In this document: positions 8,060 to 15,221 of the stretch, in pieces
How positions within the stretch are numbered: position 1 is the first letter of the stretch
Layout of the letters: the number at the start of each line of letters is the position of its first letter
Assembly: GCA_910586445.1 (NCBI GenBank)
Contig: CAJUHV010000015.1
Span: 1 to 55,794, forward strand
Length of the DNA: 55,794 bases
DNA from: an uncultured Eubacterium sp.
GTDB lineage: Bacteria; Bacillota; Clostridia; Lachnospirales; Lachnospiraceae
Reading direction: 5' to 3'
Notes under the pieces: generated by a model
The model's input: the letters and a program-made list of their open reading frames with translations, nothing else
Database searches by the model: none
What the model was told of the DNA's origin: nothing
Made by a program: the position numbers and the translations under genes

Positions 8060-8239
8060 GAGAGTTCTTTAAAAATCATTCCTGTCAACTGCACGCCTCA
8101 CTTTGCGGTATATTTGGCTCTCATTCGGTCAACGTAGCCAGCTGCGCCACCCTCATTCGGGACAAATCTTCCACAAATTGTGACGCATATCATGCCCTGT
8201 GGGTACAGTTGGCAGAAAGCAATTTTCAGACACGCTCTA
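8060..8239 (+). repeat. Palindromic MITE-like repeat, subtype II, with 18-bp module
   Basis: Left end AGAGAGTTCTTTAAAAATC, right end TTTTCAGACACGCTCTA. Subtype II interior (ACTTTGCGGTATATTTGG, CATTCGGTCAACGTAGCC, CCTCATTCGGGACAAATC). ATCATGCCCTGTGGGTAC at 8189-8206 lies between TGACGC and AGTTGGCAG, where the copy at 41491-41654 has no module. It abuts the previous copy. Confidence 0.8.
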
Positions 8240-8256
8240 ATGCAGGAGGAAAGATC

Positions 8257-8790
8257 ATGATTTTGTTAATAGCAGGTGCATCTCATACGGGCAAAACTGC
8301 TCTGGCTCAAAAAATACTTGAAAAATATCAATACCCTTACCTTTCCATAGATCATTTAAAAATGGGACTCATACGCAGCAAAAATACAGTACTGACTCCG
8401 GTGAGCAGCGATAAAGAGTTGACAGAATATTTATGGCCGATTGTAAGGGAAATGATTAAAACTGCAATTGAGAATAAACAAAATCTAGTAGTGGAAGGCT
8501 GCTATATACCATTTGACTGGGCAGCGGATTTTGAGAAAAGTTATTTAAAGGAAATAAAATATTGCTGCTTAATTATGAGCGAGAAGTATATTCGAGATCA
8601 TATGGATCAAATCAGGCAGTATGCAGATGTGATTGAGCATAGATTGGACGATACAGACTGTGTGGCTGAAAGCCTGATTAGTGATAACTTACAGACCTTG
8701 AAAATGTGCCAGACTCATGGGCTGCATTATGTGCTAGTAGATGATCAATATAATGCAGCGGTTGATCAGGCTGCGGATTTATTAGGCTGA
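8257..8790 (+). CDS. P-loop nucleotide-binding protein, kinase/zeta-toxin-like
   Basis: 177 residues with a Walker A motif GASHTGKT at 7-14 at the very N-terminus, as in small P-loop kinases. An aspartate-containing segment YLSIDHLKMGLI follows at about 30-41, and VVEGCYIPFDW resembles the region after the second strand in 2-phosphoglycerate-kinase/zeta-like proteins. A clear lid could not be assigned. Substrate unknown; a small-molecule or nucleotide kinase is likely. The start is the ATG at 8257 with GGAGG upstream. The same frame stays open for 78 codons upstream through the repeat, but that is repeat-derived. Followed after 14 bases by a second gene, probably an operon. Confidence 0.7.
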   Translation: MILLIAGASHTGKTALAQKILEKYQYPYLSIDHLKMGLIRSKNTVLTPVSSDKELTEYLWPIVREMIKTAIENKQNLVVEGCYIPFDWAADFEKSYLKEIKYCCLIMSEKYIRDHMDQIRQYADVIEHRLDDTDCVAESLISDNLQTLKMCQTHGLHYVLVDDQYNAAVDQAADLLG

Positions 8791-8804
8791 GAAAGGAGAA
8801 CAGA

Positions 8805-9248
8805 GTGTGGAACGAAATAATCACTAGTCAGGATATAGAGTGTTTTTTAAATCAAATCGACTATTTTGCAGACAGCTGTATAAAAGAAATGCGCTACGTA
8901 ACTGGAAGTTATGCACAGGGCAGATCTTTACATGCATTGGATGACCGGAGGGATTTGTGTATTTTATTTCACAGTATTTCTAACTATTTAGATCCAATAA
9001 ATCCAGATATGTTAAAAAATAGAAAATTAAATGCAGATTATAACTCTTTCGAAATAAAATTTTCATATGTACATAAATTAATGCTGGAACACTCAGCGGA
9101 GTGTGATTCAGTGATTTATGATACGACTCTGATCAAAAAAGATGGACTCTTTTACTGGTATGACTATAGAGAAGACAATATACCAAATTTTACACCGAAC
9201 GGTACTATGGTTGCAGCAGAAAAAATGAGCTGGAGATTTATATTTTAG
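8805..9248 (+). CDS. Conserved-type hypothetical protein, 147 residues
   Basis: Starts at GTG 8805 with AGGAG six bases upstream. The order DSCIKEMRYVTGSYAQ, FEIKFSYVHKL, CDSVIYDTTLIKKDGLFYW and a basic C-terminal EKMSWRFIF matches, from memory, a family of uncharacterised ~140-residue proteins in gut Clostridia that begin with FxDSCIKE-like motifs. A nucleotidyltransferase-like reading of GSYAQG with DDRRDL is possible but not convincing. The TAG stop (9246-9248) is the first three bases of the next palindromic repeat, so the protein end is set by the insertion. It forms a pair with the P-loop gene. Confidence 0.55.
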   Translation: MWNEIITSQDIECFLNQIDYFADSCIKEMRYVTGSYAQGRSLHALDDRRDLCILFHSISNYLDPINPDMLKNRKLNADYNSFEIKFSYVHKLMLEHSAECDSVIYDTTLIKKDGLFYWYDYREDNIPNFTPNGTMVAAEKMSWRFIF

Positions 9249-9416
9249 AGCGTGGCTTAAAATTGCCTGCTGTCAATTGTACCCACAGGGCATGATATAG
9301 CGGGCTGCGTTGACCAAATGAGGGCCGAATATACCGCATCATCTTTGATATTTGCAGTCCAAGAAGCTTGAAATGGGGCGTACAGTTGGCAGGAATGATT
9401 TTTAAGATACGCTCTA
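9246..9416 (-). repeat. Palindromic MITE-like repeat, subtype II inverted, with 18-bp module and extra insert
   Basis: Left end TAGAGCGTGGCTTAAAAT, right end ATTTTTAAGATACGCTCTA. GTACCCACAGGGCATGAT lies at 9279-9296. The interior has ATAGCGGGCTGCGTTGACC and AAATGAGGGCCGAATATACC, followed by about 30 bases (near 9335-9370) not in other copies except the one at 14928. Confidence 0.75.
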
Positions 9417-9579
9417 GAGCATGTTTGAAAAATCATTTCCGCGATCTGCACTCCCCGCTTTGCGGATAATTCATCCCCAATTTAATCAACATAGCCCGCT
9501 ATGCCTTATAAATTTGGGATAAATTCTCCACTAAGTGTGAAGCACATCTTACAGAAAGTATTTTTCAAACACGCTCTAG
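9415..9579 (+). repeat. Palindromic MITE-like repeat, subtype I, near-consensus
   Basis: Left end TAGAGCATGTTTGAAAAATC, right end TTTTTCAAACACGCTCTA. Inner inverted repeat ATCCCCAATTTAAT / ATAAATTTGGGAT around CATAGCCCGCTATG. No 18-bp module. It shares its left TA with the right end of the preceding copy. Confidence 0.85.
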
Positions 9580-9740
9580 TATTTGCATGTATACCAAGGA
9601 ATGATTTAATAATGTCTGGATAGAATAAATATTTGAAATGTTGGGTTTTATTTATATAAGAAAAAGCATAAGAAATGGATGCTGTTTGAACATGTATAAA
9701 TAGAACACTGTTATTTGGAATTCTGAACAGGAGGTATGTC

Positions 9741-11009
9741 ATGCCAAAGAAAATTATATTTCACATTGATGTCAACAGCGCTTTTTTGTCATGGGAGGCT
9801 GTATACAGGATTCGTCATTTGAACGGCACTCTCGACCTTAGGACAATTCCCTCTGCCGTAGGCGGCGACAGGTCAAAGAGGCATGGAATCATACTGGCAA
9901 AATCTATTCCTGCAAAGAAGTATCAGATCAAGACGGGGGAGCCAGTCGGAGAGGCTCTGCGTAAATGTCCGGAGCTTACATTGGTACCGCCCCATTATGA
10001 ACTGTACGAAAAAAGTTCCAGGGCTTTTATAAATATTTTGAAAAAATATTCGGATCAGGTAGAGCAGTACAGTATCGATGAAGCATTTATGGATATGACA
10101 GGAACACAGAGCCTGTTTGGTACGCCTGTTGCTGCAGCGACGACGATTAAAGATGAAATCTATCATACTTTGGGATTTACGGTCAATGTGGGCATATCTG
10201 ATAAAAAACTGCTTGCAAAAATGGCGAGTGATTTTAAAAAGCCGAATTTAGTGCATACTTTGTATACAGAGGAAATAAAGGAGAAGATGTGGCCGCTCCC
10301 TGTGCGTGATTTGTTTTTGGTAGGAGGTGCTTCTGAAAAAAAACTCCATTCGATTGGTATTCGCACAATTGGCGAACTGGCATGCGCAGATATTAATGTA
10401 ATAAAATCTATATTAAAAAAACATGGTGAAATTATCTGGAATTTTGCAAACGGACAGGATGTATCGATTGTTGAAGCCGCGCCGCCGGACAATAAAGGTT
10501 ATGGGAATTCTACGACGATCGCTTTTGATGTAACAGACACCTCGACTGCCAAGATGGTGCTTTTGTCATTGGCGGAGACAATCGGAAGACGTCTGCGCAA
10601 AGACCATGTACGTATCGAAGTGATCTCTGTAAGCATTCGGTTTTATGATTTGAGCAGTGTATCACATCAAAGCGTACTGCAGGCGGCAACAGATATTACA
10701 AAAGAAATACACGAAGAAGCCTGCAGGCTGTTTGATGAACTGTGGGACGGGACGCCGATCCGTCACCTTGGCATACATACGAGCAGGGCAACAAAAGACA
10801 GCAGCAGCCGTCAGCTCTCCTTGTTTGACAATACAGACTATGAAAAACTAGAAAGATTAGACCGCGCAGTTGACAGCATCCGCGAGAAATTTGGAGCGGA
10901 TGCCATCAGGCGGGCATCGTTTTTAAATCAGGATAAAATAGACCACTTAAATGGAGGGATATCAAGAGAAAAGAGAAAGATAGATTATAGTAATGAGAAG
11001 GTGGATTAA
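9741..11009 (+). CDS. dinB: DNA polymerase IV (Y-family)
   Basis: Error-prone translesion polymerase of 422 residues. The palm metal ligands are visible: Asp10 in FHIDVNSAF and Asp113-Glu114 in QYSIDEAFMDMTG. The little-finger domain follows (about 245-360), but this family member extends past it with no clear beta-clamp motif that I can assign with certainty (QLSLFDN near 357-363 is a good candidate, QLxLF type). The start is the ATG at 9741 with AGGAGG six bases before it. Its stop overlaps the next gene (TAATG). No LexA-type operator was recognised upstream; a repeat copy ends about 160 bases before the start. Confidence 0.95.
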   Translation: MPKKIIFHIDVNSAFLSWEAVYRIRHLNGTLDLRTIPSAVGGDRSKRHGIILAKSIPAKKYQIKTGEPVGEALRKCPELTLVPPHYELYEKSSRAFINILKKYSDQVEQYSIDEAFMDMTGTQSLFGTPVAAATTIKDEIYHTLGFTVNVGISDKKLLAKMASDFKKPNLVHTLYTEEIKEKMWPLPVRDLFLVGGASEKKLHSIGIRTIGELACADINVIKSILKKHGEIIWNFANGQDVSIVEAAPPDNKGYGNSTTIAFDVTDTSTAKMVLLSLAETIGRRLRKDHVRIEVISVSIRFYDLSSVSHQSVLQAATDITKEIHEEACRLFDELWDGTPIRHLGIHTSRATKDSSSRQLSLFDNTDYEKLERLDRAVDSIREKFGADAIRRASFLNQDKIDHLNGGISREKRKIDYSNEKVD

Positions 11010-11317
11010 TGTTTCGGTTAGGCGATATTGCAGAACAAAGAGAACATGGCGTCCTGCACGGCATTCAGAGGGAAATTGCCTGCGACTGTTGGTTTACCAG
11101 CAAGGGCAAGAGTATTCCAAGGCTGATTAAAGTAATGGATGATGAAGGGCGCTTGTATACAATACGCGATATACAGCTGCTGACTACCGAAGAGAAAACG
11201 TATTCCGGGATAGAGACGATTGAGCATTTTTGTAAAATTAATTTTTGTGGAAGAATGGAGACGGTGAAGCTGATTTATACAAAGGAGAACTGCAGGTGGA
11301 CGCTTGTAGAAATATAA
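11009..11317 (+). CDS. Small conserved-type protein coupled to dinB
   Basis: 102 residues, no signal peptide. The sequence is beta-rich (GKSIPRLIKVMDDEGRLYTIRDIQLLTTEEKTYSGI, then CKINFCGRMETVKLIYTKENCRWTLVEI). Its start overlaps the dinB stop (TAATG at 11007-11011), implying co-translation with polymerase IV. I cannot name the family; the coupling suggests an accessory to translesion synthesis or simply a co-transcribed partner. Confidence 0.65.
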   Translation: MFRLGDIAEQREHGVLHGIQREIACDCWFTSKGKSIPRLIKVMDDEGRLYTIRDIQLLTTEEKTYSGIETIEHFCKINFCGRMETVKLIYTKENCRWTLVEI

Positions 11318-11324
11318 AAAATAC

Positions 11325-11351
11325 TTGACATATATAGATAATCGATATAAT
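11325..11351 (+). promoter_or_regulatory. Promoter and AT-rich dyad upstream of the padR operon
   Basis: TTGACA (11325-11330) is followed after 15 bases by TATAAT (11346-11351). The word ATCGAT(A) within TAGATAATCGATATAAT recurs in inverted form at about 11393-11415 (TATATATCGATCATC) and again at 11639-11650, so a regulator, perhaps the downstream PadR protein, may bind here. The spacing is short for sigma-A, hence moderate confidence. Confidence 0.5.
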
Positions 11352-11450
11352 ATGGTGGAAAGATCGTATGCCTTTATAAGGTTAAGTCCAGCTATATATA
11401 TCGATCATCTATATAAAGATGATCAGATAGCAAAAAGCAGAATGTAGATC

Positions 11451-11629
11451 TAGGGCGTGTTTGAAAAACATTCCCACGGCCTGTACTCCACGCTTAGTGG
11501 ATAATTCATTCTAAATTTAATCAACATGGCACGCTGTGCTTCCTAAATTTAGGATAATTCTCCGCTAAGTGTGAAGCATATCATGCCATGCGGGTGCATC
11601 TCACGGAAAGTATTTTCAGACACGCTCTG
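11451..11629 (+). repeat. Palindromic MITE-like repeat, subtype I, with 18-bp module
   Basis: Left end TAGGGCGTGTTTGAAAAAC, right end TATTTTCAGACACGCTCT. A variant module ATCATGCCATGCGGGTGC lies at 11580-11597 between GTGAAGC and ATCTCACGG. It sits between the promoter at 11325-11351 and the PadR gene at 11677. Confidence 0.8.
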
Positions 11630-11676
11630 AGCTTCGGCATATCGATTGATAAAATGAAATAGAAAGGAGAAATAAA

Positions 11677-12006
11677 ATGGGGATTGATAAAAGTTTGATC
11701 TCAGGCAGTACGGCAACACTGATTCTTCGGCTGTTAGAAGAAAAAGACATGTATGGTTATGAAATGATCGAAACACTGCGCAGGCGTTCCAAAGATGTGT
11801 TTGAGCTGAAGGCAGGGACATTGTATCCGCTGCTGCATTCACTGGAAAGCAAAAAGCTGTTGGTTTCCTATGAATCAGAGGCGGGAGGCAAGACGCGTAA
11901 ATATTATCAGATCACCAAGGACGGCCGTAAATATCTGGGCAGAAAAAAAGAGGAATGGCAGATTTATGCACAGGCAGTAGCAGATGTGCTTTATCTCACA
12001 GTGTAA
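11677..12006 (+). CDS. PadR-family transcriptional regulator
   Basis: 109 residues, typical of the short PadR subfamily. It has the winged-helix signature LILRLLEEKDMYGYEMIETLRRRSKDVFELKAGTLYPLLHSLESKKLLVSYE, then the wing (GGKTRKYYQITKDGRKYL) and a short C-terminal dimerisation helix. Start ATG at 11677 with AGAAAGGAGA upstream. The next gene begins 31 bases later and starts with a HAAS-like domain, a pairing often seen with short PadR proteins, so it probably controls its own operon. A palindromic repeat lies in its leader. Confidence 0.9.
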   Translation: MGIDKSLISGSTATLILRLLEEKDMYGYEMIETLRRRSKDVFELKAGTLYPLLHSLESKKLLVSYESEAGGKTRKYYQITKDGRKYLGRKKEEWQIYAQAVADVLYLTV

Positions 12007-12037
12007 TTGAAAATTATAATATAAGGAGTTGATTTTT

Positions 12038-13462
12038 ATGGCAAACAGGTATATGGAACAGCTGCTTGCGCAGATTCGAGAAAAACATGCAAAAGAGCGG
12101 GTGCGGCAGGAAGTAGAAAACCATATTAGAGATCAGAAAGAAGCATATATGGCGCAGGGCTTATCGGAAAACGAAGCGGAAGAAAAGGCGGTCATGGATA
12201 TGGGAGATCCGGTGGCGGCAGGCACAGAACTGGATCTGATTCATAAGCCGCGCCCGGCATGGGGGATGCTGGCGCTGGCGGCTGTTTTATGCGCAGCAGG
12301 CGTCCTTTTACAGTATGCAATTGTTTTGTGTTCTGGCGGAGAAAGTTTTGGGGAGCATTCTTTATTACGCCGGCAGGGTTTTTATGCCGTAATTGGATTT
12401 ATTGTGCTCTGTATTGTTTATCTGATTGATTATACATGGATTGCGAAGTACAGTAGATGGATCTGCAGAAGCATTTTACTGGTTTTGGTGTGTCTGCATG
12501 TGGCCAGTGATGCTTTTGCGGGATATTTCTCAAATACAATTATATTTATATCAGGATTTTATATAATGCCTGATTCTCTTTTGTATTTGTATATTCCGGC
12601 ATATGGGGCGCTCTTATATTCTTATCGAAGCAGAGGAAAGTGGAAAGGATTAAAAGCGTTCTTGTATCTGGCAGCGCCGATTATGCTTGCTCTCTGGATC
12701 AGCCATGCCTCACTGACCGTAAATCTGTCAGTGATTCTGCTGGCACTGTTTGCTGCTGCGCAGGTGAAAGGGTGGCTTCAAGCAGATGGAACGCCGAGGC
12801 ACAAAAATAATTATACGGCAGCAGGGAATGGCAGTGCAGACAAAAGCATGAGCAGCCGTTTTCCGCGGGTTTGGATGAAAACGCCGGCCGTGATCTTATG
12901 TGCCGCGGCAGTATGTCTTATTGTTTTTAACAATTTGTTTAAGCCGTATCAGATTAAGCGGATTGCGGTCTGGCTGGACAGGAAGGCCTTAGGAAAAAGT
13001 TATGTTGTGGAAGTTGTGCGAAGTATATTAAACGGCAGCCGGCTGATTGGGGAAAACAAAGAGGGGGATTTGGCCGGGCAGCTGCCAAATCTATCCACCG
13101 ATTACGTGCTTACAAGCGTGATTGGATATTTCGGCATACTGGCAGCTGCGGCACTTGTTCTGCTGATTTTGATGTTTGGCATTCGGCTGCTTCGGATTTC
13201 GATCTGCCAGTCTAATCAGCTGGGGATGATTATGGGGCTTGGCTGCAGCCTGCTGTTTTTTATACAGTCAATAGAATATATTTTGGTAAATCTGGCGCTG
13301 CTGCCATCTGCGAGCCTGTATCTTCCGCTTGTTTCATACAGTGGGAGCGCGATCATACAGACATGCGTTATGATCGGGATTTTGCTGAGCATTTACCGAT
13401 ATCAGGATGTAGCCTCAGAACCAGACATGCAGCGGACGGTGGATTCTGCGGTCAAAATGTAG
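12038..13462 (+). CDS. HAAS-like N-terminal domain fused to a divergent SEDS (FtsW/RodA-like) membrane protein
   Basis: 474 residues from the ATG at 12038 (AAGGAG nine bases upstream). Residues 1-75 form a soluble helical domain (RYMEQLLAQIREKHAKERVRQEVENHIRDQKEAYMAQGLSENEAEEKAV) like the HAAS/permease-prefix domain of PadR partners. About ten hydrophobic segments follow. The C-terminal LPLVSYSGSAIIQTCVMIGILLSIYRYQD closely resembles the FtsW/RodA/SpoVE signature (LPFVSYGGSSLL...GILLSI). Before it, STDYVLTSVIGYFG aligns with the family HTDFI...EELG segment, keeping the Asp (residue 355) held to be catalytic in RodA. A long polar loop near 250-285 is unusual. Probably a cell-wall glycosyltransferase relative; activity uncertain. 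Confidence 0.75.
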   Translation: MANRYMEQLLAQIREKHAKERVRQEVENHIRDQKEAYMAQGLSENEAEEKAVMDMGDPVAAGTELDLIHKPRPAWGMLALAAVLCAAGVLLQYAIVLCSGGESFGEHSLLRRQGFYAVIGFIVLCIVYLIDYTWIAKYSRWICRSILLVLVCLHVASDAFAGYFSNTIIFISGFYIMPDSLLYLYIPAYGALLYSYRSRGKWKGLKAFLYLAAPIMLALWISHASLTVNLSVILLALFAAAQVKGWLQADGTPRHKNNYTAAGNGSADKSMSSRFPRVWMKTPAVILCAAAVCLIVFNNLFKPYQIKRIAVWLDRKALGKSYVVEVVRSILNGSRLIGENKEGDLAGQLPNLSTDYVLTSVIGYFGILAAAALVLLILMFGIRLLRISICQSNQLGMIMGLGCSLLFFIQSIEYILVNLALLPSASLYLPLVSYSGSAIIQTCVMIGILLSIYRYQDVASEPDMQRTVDSAVKM

Positions 13463-13758
13463 ATCGCATATGAAAAATGCCACAGCGTAATGTAAATGTA
13501 ATATTTGGCAGATAATTGTAAAAAAATTGAAAGGAAATTGTCCATGAGGGTAACGGATCTCATACAAATTGCCGAAACATATGTTAGATTAGGTTTGCTG
13601 CAGCACTTATGGCGGCTGTAAAGTAAAATTATGAGATAATTTGTCAACAGTTCCAATGTTTTTTCTGGTTTTGGTTGCGTTAAGTCTTTATTTGTCCGCC
13701 CTTTTGTGTTATGATTGAGCAATATTATAAACAGATATAATCTGAAATCTATGAAAGG

Positions 13759-14898
13759 GTGAAAATTTTGAAAACTGCAGAAAGAGTTTTTATTGGTCTG
13801 CTGGGGACAGCTGTGCTGACAACAGTGATTCTATTTGCTCTGGATGCTTACAATGCGCATCTGAAGACTGTACAGTTAGCATCTCTGCTGGAGGCAGAGG
13901 GATCAGACGCAAATGACAAAACTGGTACCGGATATGACAATACGGCGCTTTCAGTAGGCAGCCGTGAACGCCAGATGGTATACCAGGCGCGAGAAAATAC
14001 CGAAACAAGCGAGGCTTCTATTGCACAGCAAAACCTTTCGGACTCCAGCAAGCAGACTTCGCCAGAGACTGCGCAGCCGGATCAGCAGGCAGATTCACAA
14101 TCAGATCAACAGGATGGACAAGCCGGGACATATCCAGACAGTAAAAAGCAGCAGGATGAAAAAGACTCGGATGAAAAAAACTCGGATAAAAAAGATTCCG
14201 ATGAAAAGAATTCAAAGGATAAAAAGAATTCAAAGGACAAAAAGAATGCAGAAAATGATAAGGCAGGCAATAAGAAACAGGACTCAGACGGATCGAAACG
14301 CCCGCTGAAGTTTGAAACTGTAGATGAAGATTATTTTTCTGATGCGCTGTTTATCGGAGATTCCCGTACGGTAGGCATGCAGCAGAGCAGTCTGCTGCCA
14401 AACGCGGCTTATTATGCAAAAACGGGAATCGGAATCGGCAATATACTGACCAGGCGGATTGTAAATGAAGGCGGTGTTATGATTTCTGTACAAGAAGCAC
14501 TGCGCAGGCACTCTTTTGGCAAAGTTTATATTATGATTGGAATAAACGATATATCTGCAGGTGATACAGAATGGTTTATCGAGCAGTATGAGAAGATACT
14601 GGAGGCCGTCCGCGAGACGCAGCCGAAGGCGCTGATCTATATTCAGGGAAATATTCCGATGAGCTATGGCACGCAGGATCTGAACGGAGCTTTGAACAAT
14701 AAAAATCTGTCAAAGCGTAATGAGGCTTCGCGTGCGCTTGCAAATGGAAAAAATATTTTTTATCTGGATGTAGATGAAATTTTTGCAGACGGTAATGGAA
14801 ATCTGGCTTCTCTGTATACGAGTGATGGGTTACATATAGATACAAGCCACTATCCGATCTGGGTAGATTATCTGCTGCATAACGCGATTGTGCGTTAA
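13759..14898 (+). CDS. Membrane-anchored SGNH/GDSL hydrolase with charged linker
   Basis: 379 residues from GTG 13759; a TTG at 13768 is better spaced from AAAGGGTG and may be the true start. One N-terminal transmembrane helix (about 10-28) anchors the protein. Residues about 40-185 are a low-complexity linker with Lys/Asp/Ser runs (DEKNSDKKDSDEKNSKDKKN). The C-terminal hydrolase domain has the nucleophile Ser202 in FIGDSRTVG, a GIND-type block (MIGINDISAG), and the Asp356/His359 pair in SDGLH. Likely an extracellular esterase or deacetylase on a wall polymer; the substrate cannot be read from sequence. About 300 bases separate it from the SEDS gene; a weak TATAAT lies at 13736-13741. Confidence 0.8.
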   Translation: MKILKTAERVFIGLLGTAVLTTVILFALDAYNAHLKTVQLASLLEAEGSDANDKTGTGYDNTALSVGSRERQMVYQARENTETSEASIAQQNLSDSSKQTSPETAQPDQQADSQSDQQDGQAGTYPDSKKQQDEKDSDEKNSDKKDSDEKNSKDKKNSKDKKNAENDKAGNKKQDSDGSKRPLKFETVDEDYFSDALFIGDSRTVGMQQSSLLPNAAYYAKTGIGIGNILTRRIVNEGGVMISVQEALRRHSFGKVYIMIGINDISAGDTEWFIEQYEKILEAVRETQPKALIYIQGNIPMSYGTQDLNGALNNKNLSKRNEASRALANGKNIFYLDVDEIFADGNGNLASLYTSDGLHIDTSHYPIWVDYLLHNAIVR

Positions 14899-14927
14899 GG
14901 AGGAACAAGCACCCATTGTGGAAAATT

Positions 14928-15199
14928 GGGAACGTGTCTTAAAATTGTGTTCTGTCAACTGTACCCGCGGGGCATAATATACGTCACAGTTTGCGGGAGA
15001 TTTGTTTCGAGTGAGGAGGCGTACCCACAGAGCATGATATTGTGGGCTGTGCTGGCCGAATGAGGAGCAAATATACTGCATCATCTTGGACTGTTAATGT
15101 TCAGGAAGCTTTAATTCATGACAATAGAAAGTTCGCGCAGCGTAACTTTTATCGTTGGGGAGAGCAGATCGCGGGAATGATTTTTCAAACACGTTCTAG
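14928..15199 (-). repeat. Mosaic palindromic repeat copy, enlarged
   Basis: About 270 bp, from GGGAACGTGTCTTAAAAT to TTTTTCAAACACGTTCTAGA. Contains two module variants (GTACCCGCGGGGCATAAT at 14961-14978 and GTACCCACAGAGCATGAT at 15021-15038), a subtype II core (GTGGGCTGTGCTGGCC, AATGAGGAGCAAATATAC) and about 60 extra bases before a subtype I right end (GGGGAGAGCAGATCGC). It appears to be a fusion of copies, and ends 22 bases before the next start codon. Confidence 0.7.
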
Positions 15200-15221
15200 A
15201 ATACGAAAGCAGGAACTACGA

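Noticed and set aside
8023..8256. Long N-terminal extension of the P-loop protein
   Set aside because: The extension is translated repeat sequence; the ATG at 8257 has a good ribosome site and places Walker A at the expected N-terminal position.
14018..14308. Alternative frames within the SGNH hydrolase linker (both strands)
   Set aside because: They reflect the AAA/GAT/TCA repeat composition of the linker; only the frame leading into the SGNH domain shows conserved motifs.
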